Shown piece by piece: positions 50,804 through 60,215 of a DNA stretch of 64,000 nt (positions are counted from its first letter, which is position 1; each line of letters starts with the position of its first letter). Under the pieces are notes generated by a model. The model did no database searches, had not been told where the DNA came from, and was given only the letters and a program-made list of their open reading frames with translations. Made by a program: the position numbers and the translations under genes. Origin of the DNA: Nannochloropsis oceanica (taxonomy: Eukaryota > Sar > Eustigmatophyceae > Eustigmatales > Monodopsidaceae); NCBI GenBank assembly GCA_004519485.1, contig CP038126.1:62001-126000 (forward strand), written 5' to 3'.

Positions 50804-52410
50804 GAATTTGGATGTCTTAGGTGGTGACGAGGTTGTATTGGTCGGTCACGAGAAACTGCATTTTAGGGGGATGGAGGGGCTGGCTGTTGGGTCAGAGATA
50901 TGATAGTATTTCATACGTTATGTTACTAACGGCGAAGGGGCTTTGACGTGCTCAAATACCAAGGCATTGAAACACGGCCCAAGTCAATCTGTGTGTGTAC
51001 TGTTGGCCCGAGGGGTCGAAGGGTGCTTGACGAAGATAACATCTTCACGTCAAAGTCTTCTGTATAGTATACAATACAATACAGGCTATTATAAATTAGC
51101 CTTCGAGGGCATTATGGGCCCCTTTGATGTAGCCGTTGGCCGACCTCTTCTAAAGATGTGCAGGCAATACTCCTGAGAAACGCGGGGTTGGGCGAAGCGC
51201 TTGAGCACTGAGTGGATCTCTACTAATCACCTAAAGGTGTGGGTACTCGTGTTAATTGTAACACATCAAACAAAGTTTAATCATGTAGTGGAAGACAACT
51301 ATAAATTCAAGTCCTCATTAGAAGACCAGAACATGTAACCGCAGCCAACTCGTCGTTTTAGGCCGCAGGTCTTCAAACGAGTTGTAACGGACAGAGCCGA
51401 GCGATGATCTCTTGGCGCGAACCACACGTTGGACGACAAGTCTGCAAAAATGTTCTGTACGACTGATCATTACGATAGTCGTCAATAGTCGTCGATAGTC
51501 ATGTGATTAGTCGTAGTCTTGCATGATTTCCATTGAGAACGACAACGACGACTAATAGTCGTGCATGATTTCCATTGGGGACGACTCCAACCACTATAAC
51601 TCGTGCATAATCGAAGGACAGGGTCCGTACGACTAAGTCATTATAATATAAAATAGACAATCATAATGACTATAATCTAGTCAAACTATGTAATGCCGGT
51701 AGTCGTTCAACGTGTGGCGCGAACCCAGCGATCGCTCCTCCCCCCTGCAGCAGCTCCTTCAGGAGCCTCTTCGTTTTCACCACACAAACCTGATTCTCGA
51801 CAAAAACAACTCCAGCATCCATCAGTCAATTTGAGCAACAAGAAGTATTTGCAAAGTGAACCATGGATTGCATTCGAGAGAAATACTATCAATGGAGAAG
51901 GAATATCATAATTTACTTCAGGACGTCAAAGTCCGGCCTCCCGATCTGTGGGCATAGAATCCTTCGCGCCCAGAATTTAGTTTGACCCCCGAGATGAAGA
52001 ACTTTGAAGAGCATATTTAACTCACGAACATCATCATACAGCACTCTTAGATTCCCTAACCAACCAATAGCGCGAAGCGCGTAAAACACCACAAATAACA
52101 TAATCCGGACGGACTATACAGTATTTTTTGCTCTTTTTACTTTTTTGGGGTTTTAATCACCATTACGAGCATTGCCACCGACATGATGGCAATGCTTCTA
52201 TCTTAATGTGAGCACCAAAACAAGCCCGCCCCGCGTGATGGAGAAGCTGCCGACATCAGTCCCACTCGTTGGCGCGGGATGACCGGCAGCCAAAGGAGCG
52301 GCTTTTTTAGAGCGGGATGGCGTCATAGTCCCGCGAAAATATCAATCGACTTCCATCGGCAACATCCCCCCCCCATTCTCCTCCCCTCCTCCTCCTAATT
52401 CTTTCTTTAT
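50804..52410. other. AT-rich intergenic with TAGTCG-type repeats
   Basis: No supportable gene. About 51470-51690 contains many TAGTCG/GTCGT units and a near-exact direct repeat of GCATGATTTCCATTG (51521 and 51562). A TTTATTTATTGATTGATTG stretch lies at the right end. Confidence 0.5.
51470..51690. repeat. TAGTCG-rich degenerate repeat cluster
   Basis: AGTCGTC/TAGTCG motifs in both orientations and two ~23-bp copies (51521-51543 and 51562-51584) of a GCATGATTTCCATTG-containing unit. Short and partly palindromic, resembling the sub-terminal repeats of a small DNA transposon, but no complete element can be delimited. Confidence 0.45.
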
Positions 52411-53479
52411 TTATTGATTGATTGATTCTTTTGTGAGATCGATAATGACCTTGATTAAGAGTAACCCTTCAGTTCCTGCCACCTTCGATTCGTGCCATCT
52501 CCCGACAAAGCAATCTGCAAGGCGGCGCTGCTGCCTCGTGGACCCCCCCGCCTCCGTGTCCACCAACGCATGGCGCTTCCCATTGCTGACAGTCTGCTGG
52601 TTCAACTCCTCCCAATTCTCATGTATCACCAACAAGGACCCCGACCAAGCCACCATTCCTCCCTTCCCCTCAACGCCCTTCCACCAACCAGGCAAAGAAT
52701 TCAACTCGCTACCGACATTACTGTCCGGATACGTCGATTGCACCATAGAGCGCAGAGCCTCTACTACAGACTTAACGAACACCCCCCGGCAGCCCATCGA
52801 AGACACGTCCGTGCTATGAAACAGGAAGGATTTGGGGAACAGGCTGCCCCGGCCCGCAACCTGAAAGGAGAGGGCTCCGCCCGGGGGAGGATCCAAGGGC
52901 TGGAGGAGAAAAACATCCAGGTCATCCGCCTCGGGCAACGGGGGGAAAGTGATGGCCGGCTTTCCGGGCGCCTCCCCGCGCCTGTCGAATGCGACTGCGC
53001 GGGGGAAAAGGTGGGTGTTCTGATCTGCCCATTTAGGTTCAGGCGGATAAAGACCACGCTCACGAAAGCCACCCACAATAATCTCCTTTCAGTCGGATCG
53101 CTATTCCCGTCGCTAAGCAGCTCAATTGGTTTAGGGGGACAGCAAATCCGTGGTCGTGCCGGTAGATGAGGTACTGGACGATGAGTTCTTCGACGGCGTG
53201 GAGGATGGGCTTGGGTCCGCGGGCATTGACTTGACATGGATCCGACTTCCCGAGCTACGCACGAAGGAAGGAGACGGGGATGCCATGCTGACTGGCGATG
53301 CAACTCCGGTTGACAGCGAGCCCTTCCTTTGTTCGCCATAACACCTTGCTCACCACCGCCAGCATATTCGCCTTCCTCTTGGCGGGATTGACAGCGCCAG
53401 TAGTGGCACGCTTTCCAATCGTAGTTGCCGGCCCTTGCTTATTCCTTAGACTAAGTAAGGCGGCTGCTGGGACGTCCAC
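52411..53479 (-). pseudogene. Decayed CENP-B/pogo-type transposase (DNA transposon remnant)
   Basis: The upstream part reads NPAKRKANMLAVVSKVL and IASQHGIPVSFLR, like a psq helix-turn-helix. After one in-frame stop comes RGPKPILHAVEELIVQYLIY, like the CENP-B-type second HTH. The downstream frame (from about 53085) begins GGFRERGLYPPEP, resembling the C-terminal end of DDE_1 transposases, and continues 200 residues to 52411 without further recognisable motifs. The catalytic DDE core between them is missing. This points to an inactive fragment of a Tc1/mariner-superfamily (pogo/Jerky) DNA transposon; terminal inverted repeats were not found. The family call rests on short motifs. Confidence 0.4.
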
Positions 53480-53877
53480 TTGGCAGAGGTCGCGGAGGGG
53501 GAGGACGACGAGGATGAAGAAGAGCTAGGAGGAGCAGAGGGAGAGGTAGCACCAGAAAGCAGAGAGTCGTACGCCGCCGGGAGCAGCCTGCCCCAATTAA
53601 TAGCATCATGAGTCCGCCTGACCTTGGCCCCAGCCGCGTCGAGAGGGATCGGAACGGGCCCATTATCATCGCCCCACGCCACTGCTGCTGCTGCGGTGAC
53701 CTTGTCCCGCACCGCCCGACGCTCCATCTCCCCATCCCACCATGCCTTACGGTAATCCTGGTAGCTGTGCGCGCCCTTCTTCTTCCTGCGCTTGCGCGGA
53801 TTGGATGCATCCCACTGCTTCTCGCTCTTTAATTTGCCCTGGGGTTTGAGTCCACGGCGCTTAGGTTTCGCCACCAT
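53446..53877 (-). CDS. Small basic protein of unknown function
   Basis: A frame of 143 residues from the ATG at 53877 (MVAKPKRRGLKPQGKLKSEK). It is strongly basic at the N-terminus (NPRKRRKKKGAH), then has YRKAWWDGEMERRAVRDK and a Ser-rich C-terminus. It overlaps the start of the transposase remnant in a different frame and lies in the same orientation, so it could be an upstream exon or ORF of that element or an independent gene. No domain is recognised. Confidence 0.35.
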   Translation of the reverse strand: MVAKPKRRGLKPQGKLKSEKQWDASNPRKRRKKKGAHSYQDYRKAWWDGEMERRAVRDKVTAAAAVAWGDDNGPVPIPLDAAGAKVRRTHDAINWGRLLPAAYDSLLSGATSPSAPPSSSSSSSSSPSATSAKWTSQQPPYLV

Positions 53878-54833
53878 TTGAACCTGTTCGGTGTTGAGAG
53901 GGAGGAAAAGGAGCGTCAGACGACTTGATTATCATCCCAGCACATGGCATCATAACACCCATAGGCGACACAACGGTCTTAGGGTCGTGTGGTGGGTGTA
54001 TTAGGGTGATTTGAATCTCGGTATGCCGCTAGAGGCTGCCCGGAAGAGGTGGCAGAATTCGAATTTGAGCGATTTCTGCCCACCCCTTGGGGGGGGGGGC
54101 ATTCTTCCTGACCCCAAAATATGGTCCAAAAAATATTTTCGCAACAAGGCCCAAAATATACCTTTGTTCTTTGAGATCTATCTGATTCTTGAGTTTTGGG
54201 TGCCTAATCGATTTCTAAGTTAGTTGCGTGCACCCCTTTTCTGATCAGGTGGTAGAAAGTGAAGGATTACTCTTAGACCTCTTTATTTATTGAAACATCT
54301 TATGAGTCATCATTAACCACTAACGAGTCAGGTATGGGAAACTGTGCCATATTTATGGCGGGAGAAGGAACTTTAGGCCACGATTCATGATATTGACCCT
54401 GATTAAGCCCAGAGCTCAACCTCCTCCCCCTTCCCCGTCCACGCGTCCGGCTTTGGCAACATACGCCCACGCGTCCCGCTTTGGCAACATATATTCTGTC
54501 AACGTCTCCGCCTCCCTGCCCCTCTCTCCCTTCCTTCCCCCAACCTTCTCCGTTTCTCTCTATTCGTCTCCTTTCCCATGACTTCATCTTCGCTCCTCAC
54601 CTTCCCGCTTCGTTATATATAATAATGATGATGGTTGAAGCAGAAGAAACGGCCGCACCTCTTTAGACATGTGCGTATCTTTGACCGTGTGTGACCACCT
54701 TACGGCAGACGACGAGACCATGCCACTTGCTTCCGCAGTGCCTGCGGTTTACTTAACTGATAAAAGTTTCCCGCTATTCCCCATCTTCTCCTTATCTCCA
54801 CAGCCCCGACCGACATAGCTACCCGAGGCCAAG
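53878..54833. other. Intergenic; 28-bp tandem repeat near 54437
   Basis: Upstream region of the RING gene. Two adjacent near-identical 28-bp units (54437-54464 and 54465-54492, each containing CACGCGTCC and TTTGGCAACATA) lie about 340 bp before the ATG. No gene is seen. Confidence 0.5.
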
Positions 54834-56921
54834 ATGGGCATTCAAGCAATTTTCGTCGACCCAGTAGAGGACGAGTTGCAATGTCCTATCTGCCATCTGG
54901 TATTGGATAAGCCAGTCTCTCACTGTAGTCAAGGGCACACTTTTTGTCAGACCTGCATTCAAGCCTGTACGTATCTTGGGAGGAGAAAAAAGGGGAGAGT
55001 CGAGAGAGGTGCGTGATCTTGAAAGAGGGAGAGACTCTTACTCACAGCCCCCGTCAACATTCCTCTTCCTCCTCCAACCTTCATCCTTCTAGGGTTGAAT
55101 CATCCCCCACCATCTAAAGCCGGTCCTTCCTCCTCCAAGACGAAAAAGAAAGCTGCTCACTGTCCTGGCTGCATGCTGCCTCTGGGCCCAAAAGTCAGGA
55201 ACATTGTCGCCGAAGCCATGGTGGCCAAGCTCCGGGTCCGCTGCAGCAACAGCAACAGAAGGGAGGGCGAGCAGGGTATGATGAGGAAGGGGGGGAAATA
55301 CGAGGAGGAAGGAGGGGATGGAGGGAGGGAGGGAGAGAGGGAGGGGCCGGCATGTGAGTGGGTGGGGAGGTTGGAAGAGCTTGAGAGGCATCGACGATCA
55401 GATTGTGCGTATGAGGTCATTGCGTGTCCGTATCATCATCATCATCATCATCGTCAGCAGCAGCAGGAGCCTCGAGAGGAGCGAGCGGAGCAAGTAGAGG
55501 AAGGGGAAAAGGAAGAGAGCTACAGTAGCAACAGCCAGAGCAGCAGCAACAGCAGCAGCACGAGGAAGGACAGCAAGCGTCAGACGTCCGAGGCGAAGAA
55601 GACCTGTGCCATCTCCACCGCTACCACCACCGCTAGAAACTGCAACAGCAGTGAAAATGGCTGCTCCTATCAGGCTTGGCGCTCGCGTATCGAAAAGGAA
55701 CACGTCTCCCAGTGCCCCCATCGCCCCATCTCCTGCTCCCTTGCCTGCGGGTGGACGGGAAAGAAGATGGAGGAAGCCCGTCACCAGGGCACAAGCTGCC
55801 CACGTGTCATCCTGTTTTGTCAGAATAAGGGGTGCCCGGCCTCTTTTGTACGGGCGGGGAGTGGCGCCCACTACGACGCAGAGTGTCCGTTCCAGCCGGT
55901 GCCCTGTGTGTTTGCCCCGCACGGCTGTCTCGTGCGGCCGCTCAGGCAGGCCCAAGCGCAGCATCAGGCGGAGGCAGCGGTAGAGCACGCCAGCTTGACG
56001 GCCAGTAAAATCTCGAGTCTAGAGGCGGGCATCGAGAGAATGTGCGGGCAATTCGAGGACTTGCGGCAACGGTAAGAAACGCCCTCCCTCCCTCCCTCCC
56101 CTTGTCCCTCACACTCGGGCACTACGAGAGACTCCCAGGGGCGGAATCGTCTCTACTGTGTCCACCCCGCCCAACCAGACAAGCTACTCACTCAGTCACC
56201 CACCCCTCCCTCCTTTTATTCCCCTCCCTCCCCTTCCCCTAGCGTGGAGCACTCGGAGAAGGCCACGAGGGAAACTATCGTGTCGCTGGTTGCCAACCCC
56301 CACCCGGGCGTCTACCTCATCCTGTACTCCCGCATTCGCAGGCAGTGGAGCCAAGGCGGAGGAATCGGTCTGCTGGGAGGGAGGGGGGGAGGGAGGGAGG
56401 GAACAGACGACAGATTGAGTCAAGCGATCGACCTGTTCTTGGAGGGCGTGGTATCGGATGCTATCCCTTCCTCCCCCGCTGCCTCGACCCCCTCATTCTT
56501 GCCGCGGTTAGAAGAAGGGAGGGAGGGAGGGGGAGAGGGAGGGGGGGAAGGAGGGGGGAAGGACGGGTTGATGGATATGGCAGCAGCGGCAGCGGTGGCA
56601 GCAGCGGCTTTGGCAGAGAAGATGGAGGGAGGGAGGGAGGGAGGGAGGGAGGGAGGAGGGGTTGGCGGGAGGGATGAAGGGCCGGCATTGGATGCGGTTA
56701 AGTTCTTTGAAAGGCTGCAGCAAGGAGGGGCGGGGAGGAGTCTATTCCAGACTGTGAATGGAGGTTTAAGGGGAGGAGGGGTAAGAGGAGGAGGAGGAAG
56801 GGGAGGAGGAAGGGGAGGAGAAAGGGAGGGAGGGGGAGGTCGAGGGAGGGGAAGGAGGGCAGGCCATCGACAGCATGGTGGTGAGGGCGAAGTGACGTAC
56901 ATCGAGGAGGTGGAAGGATGA
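54834..56921 (+). CDS. RING / TRAF-type zinc-finger protein, probable E3 ubiquitin ligase
   Basis: Exons 54834-54966, 55093-56071 and 56243-56921 join in phase to 596 residues. The RING finger near the N-terminus is interrupted by intron 1: LQCPICHLVLDKPVSHC, GHTFCQTCIQAW, then AHCPGCMLPL after a Ser/Lys insert. TRAF-type zinc fingers follow (CEWVGRLEELERHRRSDC, CPHRPISCSLACGWTGK, CPFQPVPCVFAPHGC), separated by His, Gln and Ser runs. A coiled-coil-like stretch (LTASKISSLEAGIERMC) leads into a long Gly/Glu-rich tail coded by GGGA/GGA repeats. No MATH domain is seen, so this is not a canonical TRAF. RING-plus-TRAF-finger proteins usually ligate ubiquitin in the cytosol; the substrate is unknown. 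Confidence 0.82.
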
Positions 56922-57349
56922 GGGGAGAATGACAAGGAACAAAGGAAGGGTGAGTGGGCAGGAGGTATTGAAGTCTCTATTATGTAAGTAGGTGCGGGTG
57001 AAATGGCGGATGCGCTGACAAGCAGAAGGGGAGGAGGATGAAAGCAAGTGAAAGACAGTAAATAAAGTGACGACGAGAGAGAAAGTGAGAGGGTAAGAGA
57101 TATGAACTTATATTATTTTAAACAATGACGACAAGAGCCACAGAAAGAAAGAATGTGTTGAGCCATTATTGTGTTCAGGTGGTTTCTTGTGTTGATTGCA
57201 TCATTTCACGGACTTCCTGCACACCGACTTGTACGGGGTGTCCTGTACATTCATAGTGGCCCTCCCATGATCCTCCCCAATCCAATCTCTCCCTCCATAT
57301 CCACATACAATACGTCTCCCAGTTCCCAATTCTTCCCATCCCCCTCTCA
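56922..57349. other. Intergenic, convergent 3' flanks
   Basis: Between the RING gene (+) and the next minus gene. No gene seen. Confidence 0.5.
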
Positions 57350-58183
57350 TCACTCCCCCTCCACCACCGACGCCGGCCAGGCCACGTCCACCTTGATCCC
57401 CCAAAAATTCGCCTTCTCCGTTAAATGAAACGCCTGGAACTCATCCACGTGCACATCTTCATGGTACCCGAGCCGCGATAGAAAGGAGGACACGTACTTT
57501 TTTTGCTTCTCTGACAGCCGAGCCCAAGCCTCTAGACACGCCGACCGGTAGCCCTCGTCCAGGAAAAAGCGTGCATGCCGCAGCTCATGCTGCTTGGTGG
57601 CGTAGTCGTTCTTTAAATATGCGATCAAGTAGGCAGAGGCCGCTAGACATCTTCCTCTTCCACCGCCGCCTTTCTTGCTCCCTCCTCCGCCTCCTCCCCC
57701 TTTTCCCTCTCCTTTGCCCATCAATTCCTGCTTCCGACATATCGCTAGCAGGTCCCGCTCACCGTCCGTCAAACCATCTCCACACCCTCTCTCCTTTCCT
57801 CCTTCCCCTCCTCCTCCGTGCACTTGAACAAAATCCTCCAGGACGGTCAGGGGAAAATTGTGTCCGAAATATCCTTTGCTGGTCTCCCCTGCAGCTGCTT
57901 CACTTTTCTTGCCCTTCCCAACCTTGCCTTCACTGAAGGCACTGATCCGCCCCAAGACCTGAGTCATATTTTCCTTGTCTACGAATTCCAAGATCAAAAT
58001 AAAGGATTGAGGACTGCAGGGGAAGGAGGAATTGGAGGGAGAGGGCGATACAGCAGCACTGACACCCATGCTCTCTACGGTCCATTTGGCTGTGCTTCGT
58101 GGTGGGGGAAGGAAGCCGCTGGCAAGAGAAATCTTGGGCTTGCGCGGGTCTGGGGTGCCGCTGCTTCCCATGGCGCTCTTCAT
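57350..58183 (-). CDS. Conserved-looking protein of unknown function
   Basis: A single-exon frame of 277 residues from the ATG at 58183. After a Ser/Pro-rich N-terminus it reads SFILILEFVDKENMTQVLGR, HNFPLTVLEDFVQVHGG and a Gly-rich low-complexity insert. A well-structured C-terminal region follows: ASAYLIAYLKNDYATKQHEL, RHARFFLDEGYRSACLEAW, FLSRLGYHEDVHVDEFQAF. The H-E-L-x-H and D-E-F-Q spacing hints at a metal-dependent hydrolase-like core, but this is only a resemblance. No signal or TM segment. I do not recognise the family. Confidence 0.6.
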   Translation of the reverse strand: MKSAMGSSGTPDPRKPKISLASGFLPPPRSTAKWTVESMGVSAAVSPSPSNSSFPCSPQSFILILEFVDKENMTQVLGRISAFSEGKVGKGKKSEAAAGETSKGYFGHNFPLTVLEDFVQVHGGGGEGGKERGCGDGLTDGERDLLAICRKQELMGKGEGKGGGGGGGSKKGGGGRGRCLAASAYLIAYLKNDYATKQHELRHARFFLDEGYRSACLEAWARLSEKQKKYVSSFLSRLGYHEDVHVDEFQAFHLTEKANFWGIKVDVAWPASVVEGE

Positions 58184-58944
58184 CTATGCATGTGGATGGC
58201 AAGTGTGGTGACATTGAGAGAATAAATAAGAAAGGATATCAAGCAGCATCATGACGATGTGGATGTTGTGGTGGTAAGGCGCCAGACGTAACGTTTTTGG
58301 CGTGGGGACGTACGTACGTACACCTTGCGATAAAGGCAGTGAGAGAATTCCTGAAAAGCGCAGTTATGACATTAAGCACGGTTGGATCAACGGAAAGCAT
58401 CCACTACTAACCATTCAAAAAAAGTGATCGTGGGATGTTTTGATGCGCAATGATCCCAAGTATGGATATATGTACATATTTTAACTTCAAACCCGACAAC
58501 CTCCCCACCTCACCTCACGTTTCCCTGCGCGGACAAAGCAATAGGAGACAAGAACAAAAGACACACACCGAAACATACACCAGGAAAGATGCAATCAATG
58601 AAGGTCTCGACTTTTGCTAGGTCTTGACGTGTTTCTACTCTTCGAATGAAATATTTTGTTCTTGCTCATTATCTCAGCCAGTGTCATACCTTCCCTACCT
58701 GGGCATTTCCAAATTTGTCGCAGTCTAACCCTTCTTTGTTTTTGATTCGATATTTTCCCAATGATATGCTATTTCAGCTCCCTTATAACTATTGTAACAT
58801 GCGCTTTTGTTCGCTTTCGTCACCACTCCTTCCCGCTGTCCAACTCTGATGATCCTCCTCCTCGTGGGCTGAGGAGGAATCGGGTATGCGCGCCGAGGTC
58901 CGTACTGGAGCGGGCAGCGATGTTTCCTCCACAAGGCTGCCACT
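58184..58944. other. Intergenic, no gene seen
   Basis: The promoter side of the 57350-58183 gene, with a GTACGTACGTAC run at about 58309-58321. No gene is supportable. Confidence 0.5.
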
Positions 58945-59609
58945 TCACCCCTCCTTCTCCTTCTGCTCTTTTTTCTCATTCTGTGCCATCGCAAGCTTGT
59001 TGACGGCCGCCGTAGAGGACGCCACAAGGGTCGTGGCGTCAGCCACCGTAGAAGCAGCGGTAGCAACATCAGTCCCATCACAACCTCCTCTGACTTTCTC
59101 GTCGTTTCCTTTTCCAATAGCTGGTCCCCGTTTCCTCTTGGCATTAGCCGTCTTGCATCCTACATTGTCCATGACGTCCTCGAGATGAATTTTATCGATC
59201 ACTGTTGGCTCAGCCCGATATTGGACTGCCTCTCTCTTGCCTCACTTTCGTTTGTAGTCAAAATGTAGAACATTTGTTACCTTCCCGGCTTCAGGGCAGT
59301 ATCAGTTTCATTATTTATAATCACTTGCAGGGATTCACATCGATGCTTTTTCGCTTCACCATATAATTCAACAAACCACGTTACGCCCGCCGCAAATTCG
59401 TCCAACGCACTAATGCAAGCGGCCGGTAGCGAAGTGATAACCAGCTCGGTGGCGAAGGCGTCGACGAACATGCCGCGCCTCTGGACGAAATAAGCCACTG
59501 CCTTAACATTGTCTTTCAAAGCTGCGAGGTGGAGAGATAGCTGCCGGGGCTTTTGATGCATTGCGATATCGAGATCGTTGCATGTTCTGTCTGGCGACAC
59601 ATCACTCAT
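58945..59609 (-). CDS. Candidate protein of unknown function, exon structure unresolved
   Basis: Two protein-like minus-strand segments. The first runs from the ATG at 59609 (MSDVSPDRTCNDLDIAMHQK) to about 59281, with LSLHLAALKDNVKAVAYFV and AACISALDEFAAGVTWFVEL, mostly helical. The second, at about 59202-58945 (IDKIHLEDVMDNVGCKTANA), has a basic patch and an Ala/Thr/Lys-rich end. The visible donor (GTAACA at 59280) and acceptor (CAG near 59204) do not join them in phase, so they may be separate exons linked differently, or one may be spurious. An upstream exon (about 59830-59720) is possible. Confidence 0.35.
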
Positions 59610-60215
59610 GGGGACATAAGACGTGGAGTCGAGAGCTGTGTGCTGGGGGACCTGAGGTGGAGAAAGGTAAAGCATGAGGCGCAATTCAGCGAAATTCGCG
59701 ATCTAGTATGGTGAGACCTCTTTGATGCACGCGCTTCGCACCAACGTAGTTGCCACCACCCGATGTTGGTAATGCCGGGGTGCCTTGTTCGTGTCCTTCG
59801 GTGAGGAGCGTACCCGATGGAGACTTGGTGGGCTGTGGACAGATAGAGAAATGGCTGAAATGAGCCGGGCCTTCAGCTGTGTAGTAATGCGTTGTGGTGA
59901 TACAGCGGTGGGCAAATGGAAGCATTCATGACAGCTGCTGTAAGGTACTGCTTGAAGTGCAGTCGATGAGTTGGCGATGCCCAACGCTTGCGATTTATCT
60001 TAACTATAAATTTGCCGCATGTGTGACCGAACAAACGCGTGGTCAACGCCCCGCAAAAACTCCAGCAGCATTACGTCAATGCGAACTGCGTCCGCATGCA
60101 AGGGAAAGGATGCAAGGATCATCTTACTACATGCATTCCAACCGTTGCTCCCACCCTTTCCGCATCAATGTAGATCCCCTGCCTCTGCCCTTGCTTGCTC
60201 CCAACAAAAAGGCGA
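59610..60215. other. Intergenic / possible 5' exon region
   Basis: Lies between the minus candidate and the transporter start. Short minus-strand frames could be 5' exons of the former; nothing is firm. Confidence 0.4.
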
